From Gammaproteobacteria bacterium (GTDB taxonomy: Bacteria; Pseudomonadota; Gammaproteobacteria; Enterobacterales; Kangiellaceae): a DNA stretch of 22,813 nucleotides. The notes below the pieces were generated by a model. It did not search any database. It was given only the letters and a program-made list of their open reading frames with translations, and was not told the DNA's origin. The position numbers and the translations under genes were made by a program. The stretch is taken from NCBI GenBank assembly GCA_013372875.1, contig JABXIW010000299.1, positions 1-22,813 on the forward strand. The letters run 5' to 3'. Positions 6,522 to 16,146 of this stretch are shown here, piece by piece. The stretch's first letter is position 1, and each line of letters begins with the position of its first letter.

Positions 6522-7130
6522 TTGCTTGGTAAAGCGTTAAAATTTTTGACAATCTTTGTGCTAGCAATTTTTTTGAATGCTTGTGCCGTTTTTAAGCCGA
6601 ACAATGTAGATAATCTTTGTAGTGTTTTAAGCGATGAAGACTGGTATGAGGCTGCTTTGGCTTCGCAAAAAAAGTGGGGCACGCCGATTCATGTGCAGCT
6701 ATCCATTATGCATCAAGAGTCAAAGTTCAAGCACGATGCTCAACCACCTCGTAAATGGTATTTAGGTTTTATACCAGGCCCAAGACCATCGAATGCTTAT
6801 GGTTATGCTCAAGCACTTGAGTCCACTTGGGATACTTACATCAAATCCTCTGGTAACTCTGGTGCTGATCGTGATGACTTTGAGGATGCAATCGACTTTA
6901 TTGGTTGGTACACCGCCACTTCGCATCGAAAGCTGGGGATTTCCAAATGGGATGCCAAAGCGCAATACTTGGCTTATCACGAAGGTTGGGGCGGTTATCA
7001 GCGCAAAACTTACTCATCAAAGTCCTGGTTATTAAAAGTCTCGGATAAGGTCAAAGCACGCTCATTGCAATTTTCTACTCAATATAAGCAGTGCCGCCGC
7101 GAACTTGAGGCCAATAAGGGTTGGTTTTAG
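6522..7130 (+). CDS. Lipoprotein with lytic transglycosylase (SLT-like) fold
   Basis: This 202-aa protein probably cleaves or binds peptidoglycan. A lipoprotein signal (KALKF, hydrophobic stretch, lipobox FLNAC with Cys21) is followed by an SLT/lysozyme-like domain. QLSIMHQESKFKHDA (59-73) places a candidate catalytic Glu at 66. SNAYGYAQALESTWD (90-104) corresponds to the usual GxMQ region, and YLAYHEGWGGY (149-159) to the C-terminal conserved AYN/G block. The domain is shorter and more divergent than Slt70, MltC or EmtA. The start is TTG with GAGGT 9 nt upstream; the next in-frame start would remove the positive n-region of the signal. It is divergent from the receiver-like gene and is probably transcribed alone. 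Confidence 0.8.
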   Translation: MLGKALKFLTIFVLAIFLNACAVFKPNNVDNLCSVLSDEDWYEAALASQKKWGTPIHVQLSIMHQESKFKHDAQPPRKWYLGFIPGPRPSNAYGYAQALESTWDTYIKSSGNSGADRDDFEDAIDFIGWYTATSHRKLGISKWDAKAQYLAYHEGWGGYQRKTYSSKSWLLKVSDKVKARSLQFSTQYKQCRRELEANKGWF

Positions 7131-7278
7131 TTAACTCTATAGCCTGCCCAATCGAATCTTTATTAGTTGCGCTCAATGCATCCAATTAGCTCGAATAATG
7201 GGGGCATTTCCTTTTCTGATCGGTTAAAATGACGCCACTTTTCCAGATAACTCTATTTATTGAATTTGAGGTTGGCTG

Positions 7279-8529
7279 ATGTTGGGCAATACCACTCCAC
7301 TAAAAGATTTTGATCCTGAATTAATGGCTTCGATGGAAGCTGAGCAAAAGCGTCAAGAAGAGCATATTGAGCTTATCGCATCTGAGAACTACACCAGTAT
7401 GCGCGTAATGCAGGCGCAAGGTTCGGTTTTGACCAATAAATATGCCGAAGGCTATCCGGACAAACGTTATTATGGCGGTTGCGAGTATGTGGATGTGGCA
7501 GAAAAACTAGCCATTGAGCGCCTAAAAGAATTATTTGGCGCTGATTATGCCAATGTGCAGCCGCACTCAGGATCACAAGCCAATGCCGCAGTTTACATGG
7601 CTTTATTACAGCCAGGCGATACGGTGCTAGGTATGAGCTTGTCGGACGGTGGTCACTTAACTCACGGTTCAAAAGTTAACTTCTCTGGCAAAATTTATAA
7701 CTCAGTCGAATATGGCGTGGATGAAAACGGCTATATCGATATGGCCAATGTGGAGGCGCTAGCGCTTGAGCATCAGCCAAAAATGATTATTGCGGGTTTT
7801 TCAGCTTACTCAAGAGTGGTTGATTGGGCTAAATTCCGTGAAATCGCGGATAAAGTAGGCGCTTATTTATTTGTCGATATGGCTCACGTTGCTGGCTTAA
7901 TTGCTGCGGGTGAATATCCAAATCCTGTGCCATACGCAGATGTAGTGACTTCGACTACCCATAAAACTTTAGCGGGGCCTCGAGGTGGTATTATTTTAGC
8001 CAAGGCCAATTCTGAGTTAGAGAAAAAATTAAACTCGGCTGTTTTCCCAGGTGGCCAAGGTGGTCCTTTGATGCACATCATCGCTGCCAAAGCGGTAGCT
8101 TTTAAAGAAGCCTTGAGTGATGAATTCAAAGCCAGCCAAAAGCAAGTGAAAGCCAATGCCAAATCCATGACCAATGTGTTAATGGAGCGCGGATATAAAA
8201 TCGTTTCGGGCGGTACTGACAATCACCTATTCTTAATCGATTTAATCGATAAAGATATTACTGGTAAAGATGCGGAAGCCGCTCTTGGCGCGGCTAACAT
8301 TACCGTTAATAAAAACACGGTGCCGAATGAACCGCGTTCACCATTTGTGACTTCGGGTTTGCGTATGGGTACTCCAGCGGTAACTACGCGTGGATTTAAA
8401 GAAGAAGAGGTTACTGAACTTGCGGGCTGGATTTGTGATATTTTAGATGACATTGAAAATCAGGACACCATCAACTCTGTAAAAGCTAAAGTACTTGAGT
8501 TAACGGCGCGTTTCCCAGTTTATAAATAA
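7279..8529 (+). CDS. glyA: Serine hydroxymethyltransferase
   Basis: GlyA converts serine and tetrahydrofolate to glycine and 5,10-methylene-THF, the main source of one-carbon units, using PLP in the cytoplasm. The 416 aa are one residue shorter than E. coli. The PLP lysine is K229 in [25 protein letters not shown] (31-40), YYGGCEYVD (64-72) and [13 protein letters not shown] (94-106) are family blocks. The ATG is preceded by TTTGAGGTTGGCTG, which holds a GAGG Shine-Dalgarno sequence. It stands at the head of a same-strand run glyA-nrdR-rib-nusB-thiL-pgpA, with nrdR 26 bp downstream. I see no clear PurR or MetR site in the 148 bp upstream. Confidence 0.99.
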   Translation: MLGNTTPLKDFDPELMASMEAEQKRQEEHIELIASENYTSMRVMQAQGSVLTNKYAEGYPDKRYYGGCEYVDVAEKLAIERLKELFGADYANVQPHSGSQANAAVYMALLQPGDTVLGMSLSDGGHLTHGSKVNFSGKIYNSVEYGVDENGYIDMANVEALALEHQPKMIIAGFSAYSRVVDWAKFREIADKVGAYLFVDMAHVAGLIAAGEYPNPVPYADVVTSTTHKTLAGPRGGIILAKANSELEKKLNSAVFPGGQGGPLMHIIAAKAVAFKEALSDEFKASQKQVKANAKSMTNVLMERGYKIVSGGTDNHLFLIDLIDKDITGKDAEAALGAANITVNKNTVPNEPRSPFVTSGLRMGTPAVTTRGFKEEEVTELAGWICDILDDIENQDTINSVKAKVLELTARFPVYK

Positions 8530-8555
8530 AATCGTCATTTGATAAAGGATTAATT

Positions 8556-9011
8556 ATGCATTGCCCTTTCTGCTCACATAACGATACCAAGGTGATTGAT
8601 TCGCGCTTGGTGGCCGATGGTTCTCAAGTGCGTCGTCGTCGCGAGTGTTTATCTTGCGAGGAACGCTACACTACTTTTGAAGCAGCAGAATTGGTGATGC
8701 CTAAAGTGGTCAAATCCGATGGTACTCGCGAACCGTTCAATGAAGAAAAATTGCGTGCTGGTTTAACTAAAGCGGTCGAAAAGCGCCCGGTGAGCGTAGA
8801 AGCATTGGAAGCGGCGATTAATAAAATTTTGTCATTCCTGCGAGCGACTGGTGAGCGTGAAGTGGATTCGCATGTGGTTGGCGAGCAGGTGATGGCGGCA
8901 CTTAAAGGTTTGGATAAAGTGGCTTATGTGCGTTTTGCTTCGGTCTATCGCGATTTTAAGGATGTGCAAGCATTCCGCGAAGAAATTGATAAGCTAGAAA
9001 GCGATAAATAA
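8556..9011 (+). CDS. nrdR: Ribonucleotide reductase transcriptional repressor NrdR
   Basis: NrdR senses ATP/dATP and represses ribonucleotide reductase operons by binding NrdR boxes. The 151 aa have an N-terminal zinc ribbon with C3, C6, C31 and C34 (MHCPFCSH and [17 protein letters not shown]), then an ATP-cone domain (about 49-139) beginning [21 protein letters not shown]. Length and both domains match the family exactly. AAAGGATTAATT before the ATG gives the ribosome-binding site. It sits between glyA and ribD, the common gammaproteobacterial context, and ends 9 bp before ribD. I did not find NrdR boxes in this window. Confidence 0.98.
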   Translation: MHCPFCSHNDTKVIDSRLVADGSQVRRRRECLSCEERYTTFEAAELVMPKVVKSDGTREPFNEEKLRAGLTKAVEKRPVSVEALEAAINKILSFLRATGEREVDSHVVGEQVMAALKGLDKVAYVRFASVYRDFKDVQAFREEIDKLESDK

Positions 9012-9020
9012 TTCCTTAGC

Positions 9021-10130
9021 ATGAGCTTCTCAGCGCAAGATGCCGTTTATATGGCGCGAGCTATCCAACTGGCTAAAAAAGGCTGGTTTAGCACGCGCGC
9101 TAACCCAAGAGTGGGCTGTGTGATTGCGAAAGACGGAAAGGTGATTGCCGAAGGTTGGCACCAAAAATCAGGCTTAAATCACGCAGAGGTCAATGCGCTT
9201 GAAAATGCCACCGACGATTTAACTGGCGCTACCGCTTATGTCACTTTAGAGCCATGCTCACATTTTGGTAAAAAACCGCCTTGCGCTATGGCTTTGGTTA
9301 AAGCGGGTATCAAAAAAGTGATTTGCGCCATGATTGATCCCAATCCATTGGTAGCGGGTCAAGGCATGGAGCAATTAAAAAAAGCGGGCTTAGAAGTTGA
9401 AGTCGGTTTGATGCAATCAGAAGCAGAAAAGCTCAACTCTGGTTTCATTAAGCGAATGCAAACGGGTTTACCAAAGGTGGTGATAAAAAGTGCCATTAGT
9501 ATGGATGGGAAAGTGGCGATGGCATCTGGCGAAAGTCAGTGGATCACTGGTGCGAAAGCAAGAGCCGATGTGCAGCGCTTGCGAGCCGAATCCTGCGCTA
9601 TAGTTACCGGTTCTGGCACTGTTATTCAGGATAATCCATCCATGAATGTGCGCGAATTAGACTTTTTGAAAGATGAGTATTTTAAGCAGCCGCTAAGGGT
9701 GGTGGTTGATTCCCAAGGTTTAGTCGATGCCGATGCGAAAATTTTCCAGCAAGAAGGTGAGACTTGGCTCGCAACCACCGAATGGCAAAATAAAACTTAT
9801 CCAGCTAGCGTGAATCAAGAAATTTTTGAAGTGATCGATACTGGCAAAGTTGATTTGTATGAGTTGTTACTGAGATTAGGCGATAAGGGTATTAACCAAG
9901 TATTGGTAGAAGCTGGCTCAGGCTTGGCTGGCGCTTTTATTGAGCAAAAGCTGGCGGATGAACTGATCATTTATATGGCACCAAAGTTATTGGGCTCAAA
10001 TGGCCTGTCGGCTTATCACTTGCCTTTTGATAAAATGGCCCAATCTATTGAGTTGCAATTGCTCGATACTCGTCATATCGGCGAGGATATTCGATTTACC
10101 TACTCCATAAAAGGTGCGAGAACAGACTGA
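9021..10130 (+). CDS. ribD: Bifunctional pyrimidine deaminase/reductase RibD
   Basis: RibD performs steps two and three of riboflavin synthesis: deamination of the pyrimidine made by GTP cyclohydrolase II and NADPH-dependent reduction of its ribosyl side chain. The 369 aa contain the deaminase zinc site HAEVNAL (H54, E56) with C79 and C88 in EPCSHFGKKPPC, then the reductase domain from about 150 (PKVVIKSAISMDGKVA). The family is about 365-370 aa. The ribosome-binding site before the ATG is poor, suggesting coupling to nrdR 9 bp upstream. Its TGA overlaps the ribE ATG by one base (TGATG). Confidence 0.98.
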   Translation: MSFSAQDAVYMARAIQLAKKGWFSTRANPRVGCVIAKDGKVIAEGWHQKSGLNHAEVNALENATDDLTGATAYVTLEPCSHFGKKPPCAMALVKAGIKKVICAMIDPNPLVAGQGMEQLKKAGLEVEVGLMQSEAEKLNSGFIKRMQTGLPKVVIKSAISMDGKVAMASGESQWITGAKARADVQRLRAESCAIVTGSGTVIQDNPSMNVRELDFLKDEYFKQPLRVVVDSQGLVDADAKIFQQEGETWLATTEWQNKTYPASVNQEIFEVIDTGKVDLYELLLRLGDKGINQVLVEAGSGLAGAFIEQKLADELIIYMAPKLLGSNGLSAYHLPFDKMAQSIELQLLDTRHIGEDIRFTYSIKGARTD

Positions 10131-10750
10131 TGTTTACCGGAATCATTGAAGCCACTGGCCATATAGTCGCGATTGAACCGAAAACTTCTGGTGATCAACA
10201 GGGCGATGCAATTTATCAATTTAATACTGGCAAGTTGGATCTGGCAGATGTCAAACTCGGCGATAGTATTGCTTGTAATGGCGTTTGTTTGACGGTTATT
10301 GAGAAGCTGGATGATGGCTTTAAAGCAGATGTTTCGGTAGAAACCATCCGCGTAACGCGTTTTAAAAATTATCAAGTAGAACAGCCGATTAACTTTGAAA
10401 AGGCGATGTTGCCGACCACTCGATTCGGTGGCCATATGGTCTCAGGTCATGTGGATGCGATTGGTGAAGTGGTCAAGATTGAAGATGCTGCACGTTCGAT
10501 TCAGTATCAGATAAAAGCGCCGCAAGACATTTTGCATTATATTGCGATTAAAGGCTCGATTACCGTCGATGGCATTAGCTTGACGGTTAATGAACTGAAA
10601 GACGATCGGTTTTATTTGAATTTGGTGCCGCATACACTCCAAGAAACCATCGCGGACTCTTATAGAGTAGGCTCGCAAGTCAATTTAGAAATTGATTTGG
10701 TGGCTCGATATTTAGAGCGGCTGATGAACAATCAACAAGTCGAGGCATAA
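10130..10750 (+). CDS. ribE: Riboflavin synthase alpha subunit
   Basis: This enzyme (ribC in E. coli) dismutates two molecules of 6,7-dimethyl-8-ribityllumazine to riboflavin in the last pathway step. The 206 aa form two lumazine-binding barrels: the first opens with MFTGIIEATGHI, the family hallmark, and contains GDSIACNGVCLTV; the second starts FGGHMVSGHVDAIGEV near 103 and repeats KGSITVDGISLTV. E. coli has 213 aa. The start codon overlaps the ribD stop, so translation is probably coupled. The next gene, ribBX, follows after 26 bp. Confidence 0.98.
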   Translation: MFTGIIEATGHIVAIEPKTSGDQQGDAIYQFNTGKLDLADVKLGDSIACNGVCLTVIEKLDDGFKADVSVETIRVTRFKNYQVEQPINFEKAMLPTTRFGGHMVSGHVDAIGEVVKIEDAARSIQYQIKAPQDILHYIAIKGSITVDGISLTVNELKDDRFYLNLVPHTLQETIADSYRVGSQVNLEIDLVARYLERLMNNQQVEA

Positions 10751-10776
10751 GGCTCAGACGGTAAAACTAAATAGTT

Positions 10777-11889
10777 ATGAAACTCAACAGTATCGAAGAA
10801 ATTATTGAAGACATTCGTCAGGGTAAAATGGTTATCTTGATGGATGATGAAGATCGCGAGAATGAAGGCGATCTAGTAATGGCTGCTTCACAAGTTCGCC
10901 CTGACGATATCAACTTTATGGTAAGCCATGCGCGTGGTTTGGTCTGTATGCCGATGACTGAAGAGCGTTGTGAGCAATTGAATTTGCCATTAATGTCGAA
11001 TCAAAACGGCGCTAAATTTAGCACTAACTTTACGGTTTCAATTGAAGCTGCTGAGGGCGTTACCACTGGCATCTCTGCAGCCGATAGAGCTAGAACTATT
11101 TTAGCGGCGGTCAATACTAACGCCAAACCTGCAGATATAGTACAACCTGGCCATATCTTCCCAATTATGGCGCAACCAGGCGGTGTCTTAAATCGTGCTG
11201 GACACACGGAAGCCAGTTGTGACTTAGCTAGAATGGCTGGTTTTGAGCCAGCGGCGGTAATTGTTGAGATCTTGAATGAAGATGGCACTATGGCGCGCCG
11301 TCCAGATTTGGAAGTTTTTGCACAAAAGCATGATTTAAAAATTGGCACTATTGCCGATCTGATTGAATATCGTTCGACTAAAGAAAAGTCAGTGGAGAAA
11401 GTTTCGGAATGCCACTGGCCGACAGAGCATGGTGATTTCCGCCTACATACCTATAAAGATTCTATTGATGAACAAATTCATTTTGCCTTAGTCAAAGGCC
11501 AGCCTGAGCAAAAAGATTCGGCGCTGGTTAGAGTGCATCTGGCCAATAACCTAGGTGATTTATTAGAAGCGCAACGTGGCAAAAAATCTAGCTGGACTTT
11601 GGCCAAAGCGATTGAGCGAATTGCCGATGAAGGCGAAGGCGTGGTTGTAGTGCTAGCCAATAAAGAATCGAACGAAGAGTTATTAAACAAAATTCGTGCT
11701 TTTGAACAAGAAGATAAAGGTGAAGCCTTAACTCAAGAGCAACAGCGTCAGAAAAAACGCACAGTTGGTATTGGCTCACAAATTTTAGCCGACTTAGGTG
11801 TGCATAAGATGCGTTTATTGAGTTCAGGCTCAAAGTACACAGGTCTCGCCGGCTACGGCCTCGAAATTATTGAAAATATTTCTGAGTAA
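10777..11889 (+). CDS. ribBX: RibBX: DHBP synthase fused to a degenerate GTP cyclohydrolase II domain
   Basis: The N-terminal half (1-200) is 3,4-dihydroxy-2-butanone 4-phosphate synthase, which makes the four-carbon riboflavin precursor from ribulose 5-phosphate. The acidic loop [11 protein letters not shown] (23-33) and [16 protein letters not shown] (140-155, His143) are intact. The C-terminal half (from about 206) aligns with GTP cyclohydrolase II, but the three zinc cysteines are replaced: [20 protein letters not shown] (251-270) has N257, G268 and K270 where the enzyme has Cys, and the catalytic R-E-G-R-G block is absent. This matches the RibBX variant known from proteobacteria. A separate RibA must supply cyclohydrolase activity. 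The ribosome-binding site is weak and no FMN riboswitch precedes it. Confidence 0.95.
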   Translation: MKLNSIEEIIEDIRQGKMVILMDDEDRENEGDLVMAASQVRPDDINFMVSHARGLVCMPMTEERCEQLNLPLMSNQNGAKFSTNFTVSIEAAEGVTTGISAADRARTILAAVNTNAKPADIVQPGHIFPIMAQPGGVLNRAGHTEASCDLARMAGFEPAAVIVEILNEDGTMARRPDLEVFAQKHDLKIGTIADLIEYRSTKEKSVEKVSECHWPTEHGDFRLHTYKDSIDEQIHFALVKGQPEQKDSALVRVHLANNLGDLLEAQRGKKSSWTLAKAIERIADEGEGVVVVLANKESNEELLNKIRAFEQEDKGEALTQEQQRQKKRTVGIGSQILADLGVHKMRLLSSGSKYTGLAGYGLEIIENISE

Positions 11890-11909
11890 AGAAGTATTTA
11901 AGGATCATT

Positions 11910-12398
11910 ATGAGTAATTTTAAATTAGATTTTTCTGCAACTCAGTATCAAGGTGGTCGCGTTGCGATTGTGCATGCGCGCTTTAACCAGCCTTTGATTG
12001 ACATGATGATTGATGGTGCTAAAGCGAAACTAGCAGAGCTTGCAGTGCCAGAAGAAAACATTGAATTGTTTAATGTGGCAGGAGCTTATGAGCTACCTTT
12101 GGCGGCGCAGCAAGTGGCTAAGTCAGGGATGTTTGATGCGATTATTGCTATTGGTGTGGTGATTAAAGGTGATACTCCGCATTTTGATTTTGTCTCTGCT
12201 GAGTCAAGTGCTGGTTTGATGCGAGTGTCATTGGATGAACAGATGCCGATTATTTTTGGTATTTTAACCACTAATACTGAAGCGCAAGCGGAAGAGCGAG
12301 CAAACCCTGCAAAAATGAACAAGGGTGGCGAAGCGGCGGCGACGGCAATTGAAATGATTAATTTAAAGAAAAGCTTAAATCCAAGCGCAAAAGTTTAA
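11910..12398 (+). CDS. ribH: 6,7-dimethyl-8-ribityllumazine synthase
   Basis: RibH condenses the RibBX product with the RibD-derived diaminouracil to give the lumazine substrate of riboflavin synthase, usually as a pentamer or icosahedral capsid. The 162 aa carry [14 protein letters not shown] (18-31), the substrate loop [14 protein letters not shown] (55-68), and [19 protein letters not shown] (82-100) with the catalytic His91. [21 protein letters not shown] ends the fold. AAGGATCATT precedes the ATG. It follows ribBX by 20 bp and precedes nusB by 11 bp, the standard ribH-nusB linkage. Confidence 0.98.
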   Translation: MSNFKLDFSATQYQGGRVAIVHARFNQPLIDMMIDGAKAKLAELAVPEENIELFNVAGAYELPLAAQQVAKSGMFDAIIAIGVVIKGDTPHFDFVSAESSAGLMRVSLDEQMPIIFGILTTNTEAQAEERANPAKMNKGGEAAATAIEMINLKKSLNPSAKV

Positions 12399-12409
12399 GA
12401 GGAAAGGTC

Positions 12410-12832
12410 ATGAGTTTTAAACCATCCATGCGACGCAAAGCGCGTGAATATGCGGTGCAGGCGATTTATCAATGGCAAATGACGGGCAATCCTCTGCATG
12501 AGATCGAAGCTCAATATTTGACCACTATGAATGCTAAAAAGGTCGATACTGAGTATTTCCAAGAATTGTTTATGTCGGTGTTAACGGACTTAGATTCGAT
12601 GGATCAAATCTTAGAGCCAGCGCTAGATCGCGATATTGAAGAAATCGATCCGATTGAGCGCGCTATTATTCGTTTGAGTGCTTTTGAATTGAAAAAGCGT
12701 ATCGACATTCCTAAAAAAGTGGTTATCAACGAAGGTATTGAGTTAGCTAAAACCTTTGGTGCAACCGATGGTCACAAATTTGTGAATGGCGTTTTGGATA
12801 AAATTAGCAAAGAATTAAGACCTCACGAATAA
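12410..12832 (+). CDS. nusB: Transcription antitermination factor NusB
   Basis: NusB binds boxA RNA with S10 (NusE) and supports antitermination of rRNA operons. The 140 aa show the all-helical family pattern: [19 protein letters not shown] at 8-26, [22 protein letters not shown] in the middle, and [29 protein letters not shown] near the end. It matches the E. coli protein (139 aa) in length. GAGGAAAGGTC before the ATG is a good ribosome-binding site. It is in the rib operon context, between ribH and thiL. Confidence 0.98.
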   Translation: MSFKPSMRRKAREYAVQAIYQWQMTGNPLHEIEAQYLTTMNAKKVDTEYFQELFMSVLTDLDSMDQILEPALDRDIEEIDPIERAIIRLSAFELKKRIDIPKKVVINEGIELAKTFGATDGHKFVNGVLDKISKELRPHE

Positions 12833-12858
12833 TTAAAATATTAACAGAACGAGTTTGA

Positions 12859-13818
12859 ATGGCTGAATTTCAAATCATAAAAAACTATTTTGATTTCGAG
12901 CAAAAGCTTTCAAACTCGATCGTCAAATCTATAGGCGATGATTGCGCAATCCTTGATATCCCCAAAAATAAACAACTAGTTACCAGCACTGATACTTTAG
13001 TGGCGGGAGTACATTTTTTTGACGATGTATCATCGCAAGATTTAGCATATAAAGCCTTAGCAGTTAATGTCAGTGATTTGCTGGCGATGGGTGCTAAGCC
13101 TTTAGCTTTCACTTTAGCCATTACTTTGCCAGAAATTAATCACGATTGGCTGAGAACTTTTTCTGAGTCGTTGCAACAAGCTGCAAATGATTTTTCGATT
13201 AACTTAGTTGGTGGCGATACAACGCAAGGGCCTTTTTCAATTAGTATCACAGTGATGGGACTTGTTAAAAAGGGTAAGGCAATCCTTAGGAACGGAGCAA
13301 AACTTGGTGATGACATTTGGGTGACCGGATCTTTAGGTTCTGCTCGAAGCGCACTAAAGTTACATGGGAAGTCGAATTTAAATTATTCCGAAAAAGTTTT
13401 ATGGCAAGCCTTAATTAAACCGGAAATACCGACTAAGTTTAGTAGGAAATTAGCGAAATTTGCAACCTCAGCGATCGATATTTCTGATGGACTATTAGCT
13501 GATTTGGGTCATATTATGGTGCAAAGCCAGTTGGGCGCTCAGTTGATTGTGGAAGCATTGCCTTTACAGAAAAGCCTAATTGATACGGTTGGAATCGAGT
13601 CGGCAAGGCAATTGGCTTTGGCAGGCGGTGATGATTATCAATTATGTTTTACTGCCAATAGAAAACACCGTCAGAGAGTATTAAAACACGCCAATAAGAC
13701 CAGCACTCAAGTGACCCGTATTGGGAAAATCATCGAGCATGGCTATGAAATTTTATTGGAAGGTGAAACTTATCCAATTACCGAAAATAGTTGGCAACAC
13801 TTTAAATCGGAATCTTAA
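12859..13818 (+). CDS. thiL: Thiamine-monophosphate kinase
   Basis: ThiL phosphorylates thiamine monophosphate to the active cofactor thiamine diphosphate, using ATP in the cytoplasm. The 319 aa have the PurM/ThiL fold signatures: SIGDDCAIL (24-32), TSTDTLVAGVHFF (42-54), VSDLLAMGAKPLAFTLAITLP, VGGDTTQGPFSISITV and SAIDISDGLLADLG. E. coli ThiL is 325 aa. The ATG at 12859 has only a weak ribosome-binding site, but the protein start (MAEFQIIKNYF) is typical. It is followed after 3 bp by pgpA, a common pair, so the two are probably translationally coupled. ThiL product is also the cofactor of Dxs, encoded opposite. Confidence 0.97.
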   Translation: MAEFQIIKNYFDFEQKLSNSIVKSIGDDCAILDIPKNKQLVTSTDTLVAGVHFFDDVSSQDLAYKALAVNVSDLLAMGAKPLAFTLAITLPEINHDWLRTFSESLQQAANDFSINLVGGDTTQGPFSISITVMGLVKKGKAILRNGAKLGDDIWVTGSLGSARSALKLHGKSNLNYSEKVLWQALIKPEIPTKFSRKLAKFATSAIDISDGLLADLGHIMVQSQLGAQLIVEALPLQKSLIDTVGIESARQLALAGGDDYQLCFTANRKHRQRVLKHANKTSTQVTRIGKIIEHGYEILLEGETYPITENSWQHFKSES

Positions 13819-13821
13819 TTA

Positions 13822-14295
13822 ATGTCTTTTAATAAAACTATTCTGACCGATCCTATTCACTTTTTAGCTTTTGGTTTTGGTTCAGGTCTTTTGCCGAAAG
13901 CACCAGGAACTTGGGGAACTCTAGTTGCCATTCCGATTTGGTATTTTTTAGCCCAGTTAAGTTTAGTCAATTACCTAGTAGCAACACTTGTATTATCTGT
14001 GGTTGGTATTTGGCTCTGTGGCGCTAGCTCTAAAAAATTAGGGGTGCACGATCACGGAGGTATCGTTTGGGATGAAATCTGTGGCTATCTTGTGACCATG
14101 ATTGCTTTGCCCGTGACTTGGTACTGGGCGTTAGCGGGCTTCATGCTGTTTCGTTTTTTTGACATTATAAAGCCATGGCCGATCAAATGGCTGGACAGAA
14201 AAGTCCATGGCGGTTTTGGTATAATGATAGATGATTTGATTGCAGGAGCTTTTGCCGCAATTATATTGCAAGTCGCGTTAATGGTTTTTAATTAA
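13822..14295 (+). CDS. pgpA: Phosphatidylglycerophosphatase A
   Basis: PgpA dephosphorylates phosphatidylglycerol phosphate to phosphatidylglycerol at the inner membrane. The 157 aa include [16 protein letters not shown] (23-38), the conserved [13 protein letters not shown] (81-93) with acidic residues likely to bind metal, and hydrophobic segments at about 36-67, 88-112 and 140-156. [13 protein letters not shown] near the end is also a family block. The gene starts 3 bp after thiL. Its last 18 bp overlap the 3' end of dxs on the opposite strand, with no intervening terminator. Confidence 0.96.
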   Translation: MSFNKTILTDPIHFLAFGFGSGLLPKAPGTWGTLVAIPIWYFLAQLSLVNYLVATLVLSVVGIWLCGASSKKLGVHDHGGIVWDEICGYLVTMIALPVTWYWALAGFMLFRFFDIIKPWPIKWLDRKVHGGFGIMIDDLIAGAFAAIILQVALMVFN

Positions 14296-16125
14296 ATCTA
14301 AAACCTTAGCTTTAGTTAAATCGATTCGCTCGAACAGATCTTTGGTGTCGCCATGCTCAATAAAACGATCCGGTAAGCCAAGGTTTCGAACTTTTACCAG
14401 AATGTCATTTTCTAAAATAAATTCATTAACGGCACTGCCAGCACCGCCCATGATGGCATTTTCTTCTAGCGTGATCAGTAAGTCATGGTTATCAGCTAAT
14501 TGCTTAATTAATTCTTGATCTAACGGCTTAACGAAACGCATATCGGCAACAGTGGCGTTGGTTTCCTCTGCTACATCCATGGCCAACTTGAGCATTGAAC
14601 CAAAAGACAGTATCGCGACCTTTTCGCCGGCCTTTTTAATCTCGCCTTTACCAATCTCAAAAGGAGTAAAAGTTTTGTCTGGCTCAATGCCCGTACCCAT
14701 GCCGCGCGGATAACGAACGGCAGCAGGGCCTTGGTATAAATAGCCCGTATATAGGCACTGGCGGCATTCGTTTTCATCGCTTGGTGCCATAATCACCATA
14801 TTAGGAATACAGCGCAAATAACTGATGTCAAAAGCACCGTTATGGGTGGCACCATCGCCGCCCACCAGGCCAGCGCGATCAATAGCAAACAAAACATCTA
14901 GATCTTGCAATGCCACATCGTGAATTAACTGGTCATAGCCGCGTTGCAAGAAAGTTGAATAAATAGCACAAACCGGCTTTAAACCTTCGCAAGCCAAGCC
15001 TGCCGAAACGGTCACTGCGTGCTGCTCGGCAATGCCGACATCGTAATAGCGTTCTGGGTATTCGCGCGAGAAGCGAATCAAGTCGGAACCTTCGCGCATC
15101 GCTGGTGTAATGGCAACAAGACGTTCATCCTGTGCCGCCATATCACAAATAAAGTCACCAAAGATATTGGAATAGGTTTTTGGTTTTTTACCTTTGGGTA
15201 AATTGGTATCTTTAGGATCGAAAATGGGCACCCCATGATAAGCAATGGGATCATTTTCAGCTGGTTCATAGCCTTTACCTTTGCGCGTGACCACGTGTAA
15301 AAACTGTGGGCCATCCAAGGTTTTTATGGTTTCTAAAGTACTCAACAAAGTCGGCAAATCATGACCATCAATCGGACCAATGTAGTGGAAGCCTAACTCT
15401 TCGAATAAAGTACCAGGCAGCAACATACCGCGCATATGTTCTTCGGCACGCCCGACAAAATCGGATAATGGTTTGATGCCGTGCAGCGCTTTTTTACCTG
15501 TTTCGCGAACTCTTTGATAAAAGCGACCTGCGAGTAACTTTGCTAAATATTTATTCAGGCCACCGACATTTTCTGAAATCGACATTTCATTATCATTCAG
15601 TACCACCAACATATTGGCATCAGTATCGGCTGCATGATTCATGGCTTCAAAGGCCATGCCGCCGGTTAAAGCACCATCGCCAATCACCGCGACGCAGTGA
15701 CGGTCTTCGCCTTTATGTTTGGCAGCTAAAGCCATACCCAAAGCGGCACTAATAGAGGTGCTAGAATGGCCTACGGCAAAAGTATCGTATTCAGATTCGC
15801 TACGCACTGGGAAAGGGTGCAAACCATCAGTTTGACGAATAGTCGCGAGTTGATCGCGGCGGCCTGTCAAAACTTTATGCGGATAGGCTTGATGGCCAAC
15901 ATCCCACACAATTTTGTCATCAGGCGTATTGAACACATAATGCAGCGCTAAGGTCAGCTCAACGGTGCCAAGCCCAGCAGCAAAGTGGCCACCACACGAA
16001 CTGATGGTGTCAATTAAGTATTGGCGTAACTCATCCGCAAGTGGCAATAACTGATCTTTTTCCAGTTGACGTAATTCGACTGGTGAATCAATGGTTTGCA
16101 AAATGGGATAGGTTTCTTCACTCAT
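14278..16125 (-). CDS. dxs: 1-deoxy-D-xylulose-5-phosphate synthase
   Basis: Dxs condenses pyruvate and glyceraldehyde 3-phosphate to DXP, the first MEP-pathway step, with thiamine diphosphate and Mg. The 615 aa contain the TPP motif [17 protein letters not shown] (149-165) through NDN (177-179), [18 protein letters not shown] (73-90), and the transketolase-like pyrimidine-binding half with [15 protein letters not shown] and [19 protein letters not shown]. coli is 620 aa. The ATG follows ispA by 21 bp with a weak ribosome-binding site, so coupling to ispA is likely. It is the last gene of xseB-ispA-dxs and overlaps pgpA by 18 bp tail to tail. Confidence 0.98.
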   Translation of the reverse strand: MSEETYPILQTIDSPVELRQLEKDQLLPLADELRQYLIDTISSCGGHFAAGLGTVELTLALHYVFNTPDDKIVWDVGHQAYPHKVLTGRRDQLATIRQTDGLHPFPVRSESEYDTFAVGHSSTSISAALGMALAAKHKGEDRHCVAVIGDGALTGGMAFEAMNHAADTDANMLVVLNDNEMSISENVGGLNKYLAKLLAGRFYQRVRETGKKALHGIKPLSDFVGRAEEHMRGMLLPGTLFEELGFHYIGPIDGHDLPTLLSTLETIKTLDGPQFLHVVTRKGKGYEPAENDPIAYHGVPIFDPKDTNLPKGKKPKTYSNIFGDFICDMAAQDERLVAITPAMREGSDLIRFSREYPERYYDVGIAEQHAVTVSAGLACEGLKPVCAIYSTFLQRGYDQLIHDVALQDLDVLFAIDRAGLVGGDGATHNGAFDISYLRCIPNMVIMAPSDENECRQCLYTGYLYQGPAAVRYPRGMGTGIEPDKTFTPFEIGKGEIKKAGEKVAILSFGSMLKLAMDVAEETNATVADMRFVKPLDQELIKQLADNHDLLITLEENAIMGGAGSAVNEFILENDILVKVRNLGLPDRFIEHGDTKDLFERIDLTKAKVLDLIKNH

Positions 16126-16146
16126 GCTACTGGCTGCTAAAACGGA

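Noticed and set aside
7131..7278. tRNA or small RNA between the SLT-like gene and glyA
   Set aside because: No cloverleaf, T-loop motif or terminator hairpin found. A TAAAAT at 7225-7230 without a -35 is too weak to call.
8530..10776. FMN riboswitch controlling the rib genes
   Set aside because: The gaps ahead of ribD (9 bp) and ribBX (26 bp) are too short, and no RFN-like conserved elements are visible.
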